NCBI RefSeq assembly: GCF_015326965.1
Contig: NZ_CP017659.1
Coordinates: 310,001-374,000 of the forward strand
Reading direction: 5' to 3'
DNA: 64,000 nt
Source: Paenibacillus sp. JZ16
GTDB lineage: Bacteria; Bacillota; Bacilli; Paenibacillales; Paenibacillaceae
Shown: one piece after another, positions 18,670 to 27,604 of the stretch
Layout: each line of letters starts with the position of its first letter
Position numbering within the stretch: the stretch's first letter is position 1
Program-made: the position numbers and the translations under genes
Notes under the pieces: generated by a model
The model's input: the letters and a program-made list of their open reading frames with translations, nothing else
What the model was told of the DNA's origin: nothing
The model's database searches: none

Positions 18670-18806
18670 CCCGTTCGAGATCACAATCATTACTTACAGT
18701 TATTGTTTTGTTTTTGCCACAATCTTGATCGCTTATCAATAGAAAAAACAGTATAATAAAAACAAACAAAACTAAACAAAGACATTCGGATAAGGCGGTG
18801 GTAGGA

Positions 18807-20096
18807 ATGAATCAGGAGTTTTTGCATCCGGCAGATCTGCTCCTTCAATTTATCAATCGTATTTATAACCATGGCATGACGACCACGTCCGGGGGTAATC
18901 TGTCTATCAGGGACGAGAACGGAGATATTTGGATAACACCCGCCGGGGTGGACAAAGGCTCCCTTACACGGGGAGATATGGTATGCGTGAAGGAGGATGG
19001 TACGGCCCTGGGAAATCATAAACCATCCAGTGAATTTCCCTTCCACAGGCTTATCTATCAAGCCCGTCCGGATTTGAAAGCAATCATTCATGCCCATCCG
19101 CCTGCGCTGGTTTCGTTCAGTATTGTCCGACGCATTCCGGATACCAGGCTGCTTCCGAACGAACGGCAGATCTGCGGCGAGATCGGGATCGCACCTTACG
19201 CCCTGCCTGGAAGCGAGCAGCTCGGGGAGAACATTGCGGCTGTTTTCAAGCGCGGGATTGACACGGTCATGCTGGAGAACCATGGCGTTGTGGTCGGAGC
19301 CGGGGATCTTCCGCAAGCGTTTAACCGGTTTGAAACCCTAGACTTCTGTGCGAGGCTGGAGATCGAGGCGCGGCGACTCGGAAATCCCGTCCTGTTGACG
19401 GATGAGGATTACGACATCGTCCGCAACAAAAGCACGCTGCAGCTGGATACGTATATCCGCGACACCTGCACGTCGGAGGAAAAAGAAATTCGCCGGGACA
19501 TGTGCGCAATTATGCGGCGTGCGTATAAACAAGGTCTGTTTACAAGCACGCAGGGTACTTTTTCCCATCGTTTATTTGGTCATGATTTTATCATTACACC
19601 CTACGGCAAAGACCGCAACCATCTGGAGCCGGGTGACCTCGTTCGTATAGAGAACGGCAAAGCCGAGGCCGGCAAACAGCCGAGCAAATCCGTCTTTCTC
19701 CATGAAGCGATTTATAAAATGCAGCCGCATGTCGATTCGGTGATTATCGCGCACCCGCCTAACATCATGGCATTTGCCGTAACGGATACCGTATTCGATT
19801 CAAGAACGATTCCGGAGAGTTATATCTTGCTTCGCGGAATGCCCAAGCTTCCCTTTAATGCGGTTTACAATGAGCCCGAGCGTACCGCTTCGCTGTTTAG
19901 ACCCGATACGCCGATCGCCATCGTGAACAATAATTGCGTCATCGTTGCGGGCCAGAGCCTGCTCAATGCTTTTGATCGATTGGAAGTTGCAGAGTACAGC
20001 GCCAAGTCCATTCTGTCGGCCAGAACGCTTGGGAATGTCATACACATCGATGACGATCGGATTCGCGAGCTCGAATCAGCATTTAATCTGGAGTAG
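18807..20096 (+). CDS. Tandem class II aldolase/adducin family protein
   Basis: ATG 18807 is chosen because AAGGCGGTG ends 6 bases before it; the product has 429 residues. It contains two class II aldolase/adducin domains (about 1-205 and 222-425). Domain 1 keeps the zinc-type signature: TSGGNLSIR, the HAHPP pair (H95, H97) and a third His in ENHGVVV near 159. In domain 2 the corresponding places read IAHPP and NNNCVIV, so two of the three metal-binding His are gone. Domain 2 is therefore probably structural or regulatory. Family members cleave or isomerise sugar phosphates such as fuculose-1-phosphate or ribulose-5-phosphate, but the substrate here is not apparent. The gene stands alone, with a strong terminator after it. 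Confidence 0.8.
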   Translation: MNQEFLHPADLLLQFINRIYNHGMTTTSGGNLSIRDENGDIWITPAGVDKGSLTRGDMVCVKEDGTALGNHKPSSEFPFHRLIYQARPDLKAIIHAHPPALVSFSIVRRIPDTRLLPNERQICGEIGIAPYALPGSEQLGENIAAVFKRGIDTVMLENHGVVVGAGDLPQAFNRFETLDFCARLEIEARRLGNPVLLTDEDYDIVRNKSTLQLDTYIRDTCTSEEKEIRRDMCAIMRRAYKQGLFTSTQGTFSHRLFGHDFIITPYGKDRNHLEPGDLVRIENGKAEAGKQPSKSVFLHEAIYKMQPHVDSVIIAHPPNIMAFAVTDTVFDSRTIPESYILLRGMPKLPFNAVYNEPERTASLFRPDTPIAIVNNNCVIVAGQSLLNAFDRLEVAEYSAKSILSARTLGNVIHIDDDRIRELESAFNLE

Positions 20097-20125
20097 TATA
20101 TGTATGGAATATCTTCAGCTGTAAC

Positions 20126-20160
20126 AAGGCTGCCGCAGGAATAGTGCGGCAGCCTTTCGT
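20126..20160 (+). terminator. Terminator after class II aldolase gene
   Basis: A perfect 12-bp stem (AAGGCTGCCGCA with TGCGGCAGCCTT) has a 7-base loop and is followed by a short T-rich tail. Confidence 0.8.
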
Positions 20161-20413
20161 TTGTTCCGGCTTAGACAAATCGACATCGGCCTTCACCGTT
20201 TTTTGGGGAATCCAGCCCCTTCTCGGAAACGATTCGATATGCGTGTTTTCAAGCTCCTGTTTACAACAATATTAATATTGTCTATTATATAGATAGATCG
20301 ATCATGTTTATGTTTATTTAACAATTTAAATTAATGTGTTGAAACCTATATTAAATAGGCAGCTATGAGCACAGTTGGATTACGATTTAATTCTTTGGAA
20401 AAGAGGAGACGCA
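20161..20413. other. Gene-free stretch upstream of DUF6530-like gene
   Basis: About 250 bases beyond the terminator carry no supported gene. The second half (20260-20340) is very A/T-rich and probably contains the promoter of the next operon. On the minus strand 20255-20175 is open and encodes a coding-like stretch (FPRRGWIPQKTVKADVDL) without start codon or ribosome binding site. It could be a relic of a lost gene. Confidence 0.4.
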
Positions 20414-20899
20414 ATGAATATACCTGCTTCTACAAATCATAAACCCGTGATTATTTCGGATAACTATGGGAAAGTGGATGGGCGATTCGCATATAAGACA
20501 GATGTAAGTGCACTATCTTTGGGATTGACCAAGCAGAACGGGGACGGTAGGGCGCATATTGCCGCCAAAGTATGGAGAGCTGCTGAGGAACAAGGGGCCG
20601 GTCCATCGGATGAGTTACCTCTTCATCGAATTCTGGATTTATCCATCCTCATTTGCAGTGCCCTGACACATTTTAGCGAAGCCTATAGATTTGAAGATTT
20701 ATATGACCCGCAACATCCTGTGATCGACCGGATCGGATTGCAGGGGAACGCCATGACGGTAGCAGTATGCACGGATAATGAACAGATTCAGGAGGATATC
20801 AAGCTGTTCAACGAGGCATTGAGCGATAATGGTGAGATGATTGGTGAACGTCTGCGCACTTTGACGAGAATGTTAGAAGAATTGGGTTATGTACGGTGA
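20414..20899 (+). CDS. Conserved protein, DUF6530-like
   Basis: The start at ATG 20414 follows GAGGAGA by 5 bases and gives 161 residues; the longer frame from 20375 is not needed. There is no signal peptide or membrane helix, so the product is cytoplasmic. Conserved-looking blocks are NHKPVIISDNYGKVDGRFAY, LPLHRILDLSILIC and DRIGLQGNAMTVAVCTD. I recall this pattern from the family labelled DUF6530, whose function I do not know. It lies 73 bases before the MoxR/VWA gene on the same strand without a terminator, so the two are probably an operon and may work together. Confidence 0.6.
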   Translation: MNIPASTNHKPVIISDNYGKVDGRFAYKTDVSALSLGLTKQNGDGRAHIAAKVWRAAEEQGAGPSDELPLHRILDLSILICSALTHFSEAYRFEDLYDPQHPVIDRIGLQGNAMTVAVCTDNEQIQEDIKLFNEALSDNGEMIGERLRTLTRMLEELGYVR

Positions 20900-20972
20900 G
20901 AAAGCTGCCGGATTGGGAGTGATGAACCCATTCCTGCGTTCAGAGTTAACGAGAGTTTGGAGGTGAGCGGTC

Positions 20973-23192
20973 ATGAAAGACCAGCATGATAATGAATCTT
21001 ACGTGCTGTCTCCTGGGAGAGTATTGACCGAGGAAGAAAAAAGTCTTGTCTGGAAAAAACCATTAACACATACAGCAAGCGAGGAAGAACGGCGAATCAC
21101 GAATGAAATCAAGCGTAATTGGCACCGCGGCGAGATGAAAATCGCCACGATTTTATTGGAAGGGGATGCCGGCTCCGGAAAAACGCAGCTTGCCAAGGCG
21201 TTGTCCGCAAACTTCAGGTTACCCTATACCAAAGTAACTTGTTTTGCCGATATGGATAAATCGGATATCCTCGGAGCCATTTTGCCGGTTATTTCATCTG
21301 ATCGAATGAAGCAGTTGGAATCAGCGGACCGAGCGGCCTTGAAAGCATTATACGAAAGCGACGGCTTTCGAAGCTCGACGGAGATTTTGATGGAGGCGCT
21401 GGAGATTACACAAGAGATGGCTTCCGCAAAAATGAAGCAATTATTGAAGCTGGCCGCGAATATGGCTCAGGATGGAGCTGTAGAATATCGATTTTACGCT
21501 TCCGAGATCGTCCGAGCTTTTCAGAAGGGCTATCTGCTGGAAATCCAGGAACCGAACGTGATTCGGGATGCCGGCGTATTAATGGCATTGAATTCCGCAT
21601 TGGAGCCGGGCGGCAGTCTTAATCTCCCAACGGAGATCGTGCAGCGGCATCCGGATTTCATAGCGGTGATCACGGCAAACCGCAGTTACGCCGGATCCAG
21701 GCCGCTTAACGAGGCATTGCGTGACCGAGTGCAGCATACGGAGAAGATGGACCTGCCGACCAAAGAGATTATGATAGAGCGAGCGATGGCCAAAACCGGC
21801 TATCAAAACGATGAAATGCTGGATGTGCTGGCAAGGGTCATTATCCTATTGGATAAAACAGCCCGAGCTAATGCCATTAAAGGCGTGGCTGGCATGCGCT
21901 CTTATTTCTATTGGGTGGATACCGTTGCGCAAGGTGCTTCTGCGAGGGAATCCCTTTATCATAAAGTGATTTACAAGATAACAACCGATTCGGAAGAGAT
22001 CACACTGCTGGAAGAAGCGCTGAAAGGCGAAGGTTTGCTGGATATGTTGGAGGAAGTCCCGGTTGAAAAGAATAAAAAACGAAGCCCAGAGGCAGTGGAG
22101 ATCGCGACATGGGAGAGCGATATAGAACTGGATTCCATGCCTGACGGGCAAGCTGAGGAAGAAGGGCTCCAGTTAAAGAAGTCCGCTGAAAGCGAAGACA
22201 GCACATCCATCCTCGCGGATGAGTCAGCGGATATGGAAAGCACGGATTCAGGAGAGGACGGATCACCGCAATATCATCAGGCCAATCCCGAACCCATGAC
22301 AGAGGAGGAGAAACAGAAGGAGCGGGACTTCCGCAAAAAGCTGAATCAAGTCTCCAGGGCCATCGTGTCCGATTCGATTCATCAGGCTGTAAAGCTGATC
22401 GTTCACCGTCCTGATGTTGACCCGATCCAGCAGGAGGAATATCGGAGTCTGCGTAAGGACATTATGCCCATCGTGCGGGAAATCGCCAGACAGACGATGC
22501 CGCTGTTGGAGCACGAGATAACCACGGAATATGCCAAGAACCATTACTATGGTTCTAAGTTTCAGGCAGACAGCGTGGCTTACCGTGATTTCAGGTATTT
22601 TGCCAAGAAACGTCCTCCGACGGAATCCCCTGGTCTTGTCGTCGGTTTAAGGGTCGATGAATCAGCATCGATGGCTGCTTTTGGGAGACTCGAGGCGGCT
22701 AAGCGGGCGGTCATCGCGGTCTATGAATTCTGCCAAATTTGCCATATACCTGTTTTAATTTATGGGGATACTGCGGATGTTTCCCGTTTGGAGCAGATGT
22801 CCATCTTCGCTTATGCCGATTACGATCAACCGGATGTCCGCGACCGGTTCAGGCTGATGGGCATCCGGGCCAGAAGTAATAATCGGGATGGTATGGCTTT
22901 AAGAATTATGGCGGAACGGTTAGCAAATTCACCGAAACAAACGAAGCTGTTGATTAGCATCAGCGACGGGCAGCCTAAAGCCATGGATGACTATACCGGT
23001 AGTCTGGCGATTCAAGACATGCGGCAGACTCTATCCGAATACGAAAGAAAAGGAGTCAAATTTCTGGCGGCAGCCATCGGCCAAGACAAAGATGTCATTA
23101 GTCAGATCTATGGTGCCGAGAGATTTTTGGATATGACCAACCTGAATGAGCTGCCAGCCAAGCTGGTGCGGATCATTTCTCGATACTTGTAA
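20973..23192 (+). CDS. Fused MoxR-type AAA+ ATPase and VWA domain protein
   Basis: This 739-residue protein carries a MoxR/dynein-type AAA+ module with Walker A GDAGSGKT at residues 64-71, an acidic linker (about 370-445) and a C-terminal von Willebrand A domain. The MIDAS motif is DESAS near residue 561, with a later Thr/Asp pattern in SDGQPKAMDD. The layout resembles CobS plus CobT, or NorQ plus NorD, joined in one chain; those pairs use ATP to insert metals or remodel partner enzymes. No chelatase catalytic subunit or cobalamin genes are nearby. The partner is therefore unknown; the upstream DUF6530-like protein is the best candidate. Start ATG 20973 has GGAGGTGAG 5 to 13 bases upstream. 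Confidence 0.75.
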   Translation: MKDQHDNESYVLSPGRVLTEEEKSLVWKKPLTHTASEEERRITNEIKRNWHRGEMKIATILLEGDAGSGKTQLAKALSANFRLPYTKVTCFADMDKSDILGAILPVISSDRMKQLESADRAALKALYESDGFRSSTEILMEALEITQEMASAKMKQLLKLAANMAQDGAVEYRFYASEIVRAFQKGYLLEIQEPNVIRDAGVLMALNSALEPGGSLNLPTEIVQRHPDFIAVITANRSYAGSRPLNEALRDRVQHTEKMDLPTKEIMIERAMAKTGYQNDEMLDVLARVIILLDKTARANAIKGVAGMRSYFYWVDTVAQGASARESLYHKVIYKITTDSEEITLLEEALKGEGLLDMLEEVPVEKNKKRSPEAVEIATWESDIELDSMPDGQAEEEGLQLKKSAESEDSTSILADESADMESTDSGEDGSPQYHQANPEPMTEEEKQKERDFRKKLNQVSRAIVSDSIHQAVKLIVHRPDVDPIQQEEYRSLRKDIMPIVREIARQTMPLLEHEITTEYAKNHYYGSKFQADSVAYRDFRYFAKKRPPTESPGLVVGLRVDESASMAAFGRLEAAKRAVIAVYEFCQICHIPVLIYGDTADVSRLEQMSIFAYADYDQPDVRDRFRLMGIRARSNNRDGMALRIMAERLANSPKQTKLLISISDGQPKAMDDYTGSLAIQDMRQTLSEYERKGVKFLAAAIGQDKDVISQIYGAERFLDMTNLNELPAKLVRIISRYL

Positions 23193-23214
23193 CATCATCT
23201 TACCGAATTGCTTC

Positions 23215-23243
23215 AGCCTGCGTGTCATAGTGACATGCGGGCT
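23215..23243 (+). terminator. Terminator after MoxR/VWA gene
   Basis: AGCCTGCGTGTCA pairs with TGACATGCGGGCT over 13 positions with G-T/A-C wobble mismatches and a TAG loop, followed by TGTTTATT. It lies 23 bases after the stop. Confidence 0.65.
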
Positions 23244-23436
23244 TGTTTATTACTGATGTCTGTGAATACATGAACGTATCTCCCCGTTCGTTCTTGGTAA
23301 ACTGGACATGTGCCCCGTTCAAACATTATAGTTAAAAGAATGAAGAGCCCGTCGTTTTGTCGGTTTTTTTCGGTGTCGTGAATCGATGCTCAGCTTTACA
23401 ACTTGAATATGTATACATAAGTAAGGGAGGACATGT

Positions 23437-24591
23437 ATGGAGCAACCCCGTATTTGGCCGGATCGGTTCAAGCGCTTTTTTCTGAACAATAAATTTGTGC
23501 TTCTTTTGCTTGTTCTGTTGCTGGTTGGACTCAATGTGTTGGTTCTAAGCAAAATTTCGTTTGTGCTGCATCCGCTCGCCGTGTTAATCAAGACGATCGT
23601 ATTGCCGATCATTTTATCAGGAATACTCTATTATTTGCTGAATCCTCTGGTGGATGTGATGGAGAAATGGAAAATCAAGCGTGGATGGTCCATCCTGATC
23701 CTCTATCTGGTTATAGCTGGTATTCTAACGATTGTGGTGCTCGCGGTCATTCCGGTGCTGCGCAACCAGATTATGGGGCTGATTGATAACTTTCCGACAT
23801 ATAGCGAAAAGGTTAGACAGCAGTTTGAAGATCTAACGGGCAGCGAGTTGTATAACCAGATTCAAGAAACCATGAACATTAACTCCCAGGAATGGTGGAC
23901 CACCGTCACGCAGAAGGCAACGGAACTTCTAAACCACACGTGGAGTAGAGTTGGCGGGTTTCTGGGTGCATTTACAGAGGTTGTGTTGTCGATCGTGACG
24001 GTACCTTTTGTACTGTTTTATATGCTGAAAGACGGCAAGAAGCTCCCTCTGAAAATATTGTCTTTCCTGCCGACGAAGAGTCGTTCCGGAATTTTGCATG
24101 TGCTTCAGGATATCAACCATCAGATCAGCTCGTTTATCCGCGGGCAGATTATTGTGAGCTTCTGTATTGGTATTCTGCTGTATATCGGTTACATGATCAT
24201 CGGTTTGGATTACGCGTTGATTCTGGCGATTATTGCATCGTTCACCAGCGTGGTGCCTTATCTGGGACCCGCAATCGCGATTACGCCTGCGCTCATTGTA
24301 GCTCTGGTCACTTCTCCGGTGATGCTGCTGAAGATGGTGGCGGTATGGACGATCGTGCAATTAATAGAAGGGAAGTTCATCTCACCCCAAATTATGGGTA
24401 AAACGCTCAAGATTCACCCCATTACGATTATCTTTGTCATACTGACGGCCGGCAATCTGTTCGGTGTGGTTGGCATTTTGTTAGCCGTTCCCGGCTATGC
24501 GGTCCTTAAGGTTTGTGTATCGCATATCTTCGAATGGTTCAAGGACACGTCGGGATTATATGATCCTCGGAATAGCAACACGCCGAAATAG
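23437..24591 (+). CDS. AI-2E family transporter (PerM/YtvI/YueF-like)
   Basis: This 384-residue membrane protein has about eight hydrophobic helices. The order is that of the AI-2E exporter family: two helices at about 20-70, a soluble stretch with [16 protein letters not shown], then helices including [25 protein letters not shown] and the signature [21 protein letters not shown]. Start ATG 23437 is 6 bases after GGGAGG. Members have been proposed to export the AI-2 signal or to act as Na+/H+ antiporters; the substrate here cannot be told. The gene appears monocistronic. Confidence 0.88.
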   Translation: MEQPRIWPDRFKRFFLNNKFVLLLLVLLLVGLNVLVLSKISFVLHPLAVLIKTIVLPIILSGILYYLLNPLVDVMEKWKIKRGWSILILYLVIAGILTIVVLAVIPVLRNQIMGLIDNFPTYSEKVRQQFEDLTGSELYNQIQETMNINSQEWWTTVTQKATELLNHTWSRVGGFLGAFTEVVLSIVTVPFVLFYMLKDGKKLPLKILSFLPTKSRSGILHVLQDINHQISSFIRGQIIVSFCIGILLYIGYMIIGLDYALILAIIASFTSVVPYLGPAIAITPALIVALVTSPVMLLKMVAVWTIVQLIEGKFISPQIMGKTLKIHPITIIFVILTAGNLFGVVGILLAVPGYAVLKVCVSHIFEWFKDTSGLYDPRNSNTPK

Positions 24592-24628
24592 TCTTTTGGC
24601 TTGTGTCAATCCGTATGATTAACTCTTG

Positions 24629-24655
24629 AAGTCGCCATGTTGGCGGCTTTTTTTT
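24629..24655 (+). terminator. Terminator after AI-2E gene
   Basis: AAGTCGCCA and TGGCGGCTT form a 9-bp stem with a 3-base loop followed by a run of T (24648-24655). Confidence 0.85.
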
Positions 24656-24720
24656 CAACCATATTCCTCAATGAATCAGAAGGTGAGTGTAACCATGCTC
24701 CACCAGGAAGCGTGGATTCA

Positions 24721-24749
24721 TTGCAAAAACAAATCCGAATTACTATAAT
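24721..24749 (+). promoter_or_regulatory. Sigma-A-type promoter of rrf2-like gene
   Basis: TTGCAA (24721-24726) and TATAAT (24744-24749) are separated by 17 bases, a near-consensus vegetative promoter. It lies 46 bases upstream of the proposed ATA start. Confidence 0.65.
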
Positions 24750-24794
24750 GGATATCATAGGTCTATATAATTCGAATTTAAGGGGGGAACCGCT

Positions 24795-25280
24795 ATACAG
24801 TTTTCCAAAAGCGTTGATTATGCTCTGCACGCATTAATCCACTTGGCTCATTCGGAGCGTGATCAGAACATCGGGATCAAGGAGTTATCTGCGACGCTGG
24901 GCGTCTCGGAAAGCTACTTATCCAAAATCATGTCCAAGCTGAGGCAGGATGGTATCGTGCGGGCTGTACCGGGAGTGAACGGAGGCTACGAGCTGGCCAA
25001 GCAGGCAGAGAAGATTACATTCCTTGAAGTGATACAGGTCATTGAAGGAAGACAGCAGTTGTTTGAATGCTCCAATCTCAATTCGCAGCAGCATCGCCTG
25101 CTAGCCGAAGAGAAGGCTGCCAAGATGCACGAGGATAATCCCCGTGAGTGCGTATGTCTGGTCAAACAGGTGATGGACGGCGCCGAACGGCAATTGTATC
25201 AATACTTGGAGGAGCAAACGATCCAGTCGGTATTGGATGCGGCATCGAAGCGTGGCAGCTGTGCGGAAAACAAGAAGTGA
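24795..25280 (+). CDS. Rrf2 family transcriptional regulator, apparent ATA start
   Basis: The product (about 161 residues) has an Rrf2 winged helix (IGIKELSATLGVSESYLSKIMSKLRQDGIV) and three Cys in the region of the Fe-S cluster ligands (FEC near residue 94 and CVC near 116), with NGGYELAK after the wing. The family almost always begins MQFSK or similar. Here the frame reads QFSKSVDYALHALIHLAHS, and the codon where Met belongs is ATA at 24795. AGGGGGG (24781-24787) lies 7 bases before it and a good promoter lies upstream. The next in-frame start candidate is TTG 24843, which would delete recognition helix 1. ATA is a rare start, so a mutated ATG or a sequencing error is possible. Confidence 0.7.
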   Translation: MQFSKSVDYALHALIHLAHSERDQNIGIKELSATLGVSESYLSKIMSKLRQDGIVRAVPGVNGGYELAKQAEKITFLEVIQVIEGRQQLFECSNLNSQQHRLLAEEKAAKMHEDNPRECVCLVKQVMDGAERQLYQYLEEQTIQSVLDAASKRGSCAENKK

Positions 25281-25323
25281 TGAACTTCTTGTTTTTTTAT
25301 ATGAATAAGCCGAAAGTTTGGGA

Positions 25324-25640
25324 GGGATCGTAATCGATAAACTCTTTGAGAAATTAGCGGGTTTGGAGAAAGAGAACATTGGCTTTTACTTCGTCAGCTG
25401 CTAAATACTGCAATACACGATTCAACGAATGGTGAGCATGAAGATAGAGTGTTCGGTCAGAGATTGTATAATCTGATGGAAATGCACATAGATGCCGTTA
25501 ACAACCAGCGACTGCAAGAAGAGGAACGTCAAACTCACTTCCATATTGTGTTCAGTCTTTCTGAAGCCGGTTCATTAAATGTTGCGCTCAGTAAAGTTGG
25601 TAAACGGGAGGAATCTCGGGTAGGATTATCGCGCGTTTAA
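25324..25640 (+). pseudogene. Decayed DUF1835-like gene
   Basis: A GGGAGGGA site at 25320-25327 is followed by a frame encoding IDKLFEKLAGLEKENIG but with ATC where a start codon would be expected. The frame shifts near 25383-25390 and continues as LLRQLLNTAIHD through to a stop at 25640. The final part, FHIVFSLSEAGSLNVALSKVGKRE, matches my memory of the start of the DUF1835 domain, which normally continues with a SIGPI block; here it stops. Lost start, frameshift and lost C-terminal half indicate a dead gene. A terminator follows immediately. Confidence 0.6.
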
Positions 25641-25641
25641 G

Positions 25642-25666
25642 AAGTCGCCATTGGCGGCTTTTTTGT
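25642..25666 (+). terminator. Terminator after decayed DUF1835 gene
   Basis: AAGTCGCCA pairs with TGGCGGCTT across a single-base loop region and is followed by six T. It is nearly identical to the hairpin at 24629. Confidence 0.8.
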
Positions 25667-25730
25667 TTTGATTTTGACCGTTCTTATCCCATCCAAGAAA
25701 AACAACTCGGATTTCATGCAATTTTATATT

Positions 25731-25746
25731 GACCGAATGTTCAGTC
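25731..25746. promoter_or_regulatory. Palindromic operator upstream of hydrolase
   Basis: GACCGAATGTTCAGTC is an imperfect 16-bp palindrome (GACYGAA with TTCRGTC) of the kind bound by TetR-family repressors. It lies about 60 bases upstream of the hydrolase start. No regulator gene is adjacent. Confidence 0.45.
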
Positions 25747-25805
25747 TTAAATTATATTAGAATCATAATCTGGATGTATCATCCATTGGAGAGAGGAGTT
25801 TTCAA

Positions 25806-26561
25806 ATGGATTTAGCTTATCAAACTCAAGGCAGTGGGACACCTGTTGTGTTGGTACACAGTCCAGGTGTCGATTCAAGAGAATGGAACTATATTGCCCC
25901 GCATTTAGCCCGGAGCCATCAAGTCATCACGTATGATGGGCGGGGAACGGGAAAATCCCCAGCGCCGCAAAAACCAACCAGCTTGGTTGAAGACCTTCGG
26001 GCATTGCTCGATCATCTGCAAATTGACAGCGCTTCGCTTGTCGGTCATTCCATGGGAGGGCAGGCCGTTACGGATTTTGCCTTGACTTACCCTTCCAGGG
26101 TTGACCATTTAGTATTAATCGCACCATCGCTAACCGGTTTCAAGCACGCCCAGCCATTCATCGATTGGATGGCCCAAGTAAATGCATGCGCACCCGATGT
26201 CGACCGTCTGGTCGAACAATCGTTGAGCGGGCCTAATTATCGTGTGACGATGTCCAGCTCTGAACGGGACTTTTTGCGCGAGATGCACACGTTGTATATG
26301 ACCAGAGTGTTTAGTGAGTGGAAGAGCTTCGAGGTGATATGGCCGATGCCGCCAGCGATCGAGCGGTTGGAGGAGCTTGCTGCAAGGACGCTGTTTATTC
26401 AGGGAACGGTCGAATGGGAGGATATGCAACGAATTGCGGAACAGTTCAAGCGTGTGCAAGGCATCCGTTTCGAGGTAATCGAGGGGGCTGACCATATGGC
26501 TACCCTGACACATGCAGACGAACTTGCCGGTTTGATTGCTGCTTTTTTAGCGAGAGGATAA
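25806..26561 (+). CDS. Alpha/beta hydrolase
   Basis: This 251-residue cytoplasmic alpha/beta hydrolase has the oxyanion segment VVLVHSPGVD, the nucleophile elbow VGHSMGGQ (Ser near 81), an acidic residue after strand 7 and the catalytic His in EGADHMA near 236. There is no signal peptide. ATG 25806 follows GAGAGGAG by 7 bases. The sequence is of the BioH/RsbQ/haloperoxidase-like group, which acts on small esters or lactones; substrate not inferable. A palindromic operator lies upstream, so expression is probably inducible. Confidence 0.85.
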   Translation: MDLAYQTQGSGTPVVLVHSPGVDSREWNYIAPHLARSHQVITYDGRGTGKSPAPQKPTSLVEDLRALLDHLQIDSASLVGHSMGGQAVTDFALTYPSRVDHLVLIAPSLTGFKHAQPFIDWMAQVNACAPDVDRLVEQSLSGPNYRVTMSSSERDFLREMHTLYMTRVFSEWKSFEVIWPMPPAIERLEELAARTLFIQGTVEWEDMQRIAEQFKRVQGIRFEVIEGADHMATLTHADELAGLIAAFLARG

Positions 26562-26635
26562 TGGAACACATCGCGGCATGAATTACAAGGGAATAAATAA
26601 ATTTTTTGCTTGATATAGAGGCAATGCATACACGC

Positions 26636-26663
26636 AAAAAGCCGCACAAATTGCGGCTTTTTT
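26636..26663. terminator. Bidirectional terminator between convergent genes
   Basis: AAAAAGCCGCA and TGCGGCTTTTTT form a symmetric hairpin with A and T tails on both sides. It can end both the hydrolase and the convergent DJ-1/PfpI operon. Confidence 0.85.
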
Positions 26664-26779
26664 GATGATTTTATACAGTTAGAGTAGATGAAACGACATA
26701 AATTCATTGCGACTTGTTTTTCTCTAATAACGGTATGTGGGAGCGACACGGTTCCAAGCTCCCCGATCGCCTCGATTCC

Positions 26780-27604
26780 TCACTTTTTGTCTTTGTTCCC
26801 CGGTGCAGACGGTTGCTCTTTTTTAGGCGTTTCCTGGCTCGTCTCAAAGTTAATCGGCGGTAAGCCGTTTGCTTGCCACACCGTTCCTCTGCGCTCGTAC
26901 TCGAATAACTTCTCTATAGCATTCGCAATCTGTGGTCCGACTTCACGCTCAACCAAATACAAGGCCACATCAAGTCCGGAAGTAACACCTCCGCCAGTTA
27001 CCAAGCGTGGGCCATCTTCCACGATTCTTGCATCGACCGGAATTGCACCGAGAGCCCCTAACGCACCCATGCCTATCTGATTGGTGACAGCATATCTGTC
27101 TTTCAACAATCCATCCATAGCCAGCAGCAATGAACCTCCACACACGGTAGCCACCGTAACGTCCTTATTATTCATAGCTTGTTTCATCATCGTTGTTAAC
27201 CCCGTATCCTTAGCCTGCCTCAATATGTTGGGAATAGCATCTGCGGTATTCCCTGCTGGCTTCCCCGAAGCACCAGGAACTACAATAATCCCGGAACGAT
27301 TAGGGTCTAACATATCTTGCGCTTCGAGGGCAGGTCCATTCAGCCCGCTCGGTACCGAACGCTTACCTTCTGCAGATACTAATTCTACAGTGACTTTTCC
27401 ACCAGTGTACATTCCGGCAGCAGCAAATACTTCATATGGCGCTAAGGCGTCCAGCAGATCAAACCCATCGAATAATACGATTTGTACATGCACGCTTTTA
27501 CCCATGGATGGATCTGGGTTCTTGTTTCTTTCTGCGCTTGCTGCGGGGGCGAATAGACATAGAACGAGTGTTAACGACGTGAGTAAACTAAGTATTTTTT
27601 TCAT
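26780..27604 (-). CDS. Secreted DJ-1/PfpI family protein
   Basis: This 274-residue protein begins with a signal peptide (KKILSLLTSLTLVLCLFAPAASA) and so is predicted to be exported. It then has a DJ-1/PfpI domain with VQIVLFDGFDLLDALAPYEVF and the nucleophile elbow VATVCGGSLLLA (Cys near 157). The family includes isonitrile hydratase-like and AraC-linked amidotransferase-like members; export is unusual for them. The C-terminus is a short charged tail (KKEQPSAPGNKDKK). It overlaps the upstream membrane-protein gene by an ATGA and belongs with the paralogue at 28361 in one minus-strand cluster. Activity is unknown. Confidence 0.82.
   Translation of the reverse strand: MKKILSLLTSLTLVLCLFAPAASAERNKNPDPSMGKSVHVQIVLFDGFDLLDALAPYEVFAAAGMYTGGKVTVELVSAEGKRSVPSGLNGPALEAQDMLDPNRSGIIVVPGASGKPAGNTADAIPNILRQAKDTGLTTMMKQAMNNKDVTVATVCGGSLLLAMDGLLKDRYAVTNQIGMGALGALGAIPVDARIVEDGPRLVTGGGVTSGLDVALYLVEREVGPQIANAIEKLFEYERRGTVWQANGLPPINFETSQETPKKEQPSAPGNKDKK

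Noticed and set aside
20175..20255. Coding-like minus-strand frame between the aldolase and DUF6530-like genes.
   Set aside because: There is no start codon or ribosome binding site and it runs into a terminator; at best it is a relic and I could not assign a family.
20260..20345. A/T-rich segment with a short palindrome AATATTAATATT, considered as an origin or attachment site.
   Set aside because: No DnaA boxes, iterons, integrase gene or flanking repeats accompany it; it is more likely a promoter region.
6807..20355. The same 17 bases, TTGAAACCTATATTAAA, occur at 6807 and near 20339.
   Set aside because: One copy is the coding start of the anti-sigma gene and the other is intergenic; a single exact 17-mer in A/T-rich sequence is too little to call a repeat.
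25101..25379. Minus-strand frame over the rrf2-like gene and the decayed DUF1835 gene.
   Set aside because: It is antisense to the conserved Rrf2 sequence and has no recognisable protein features.
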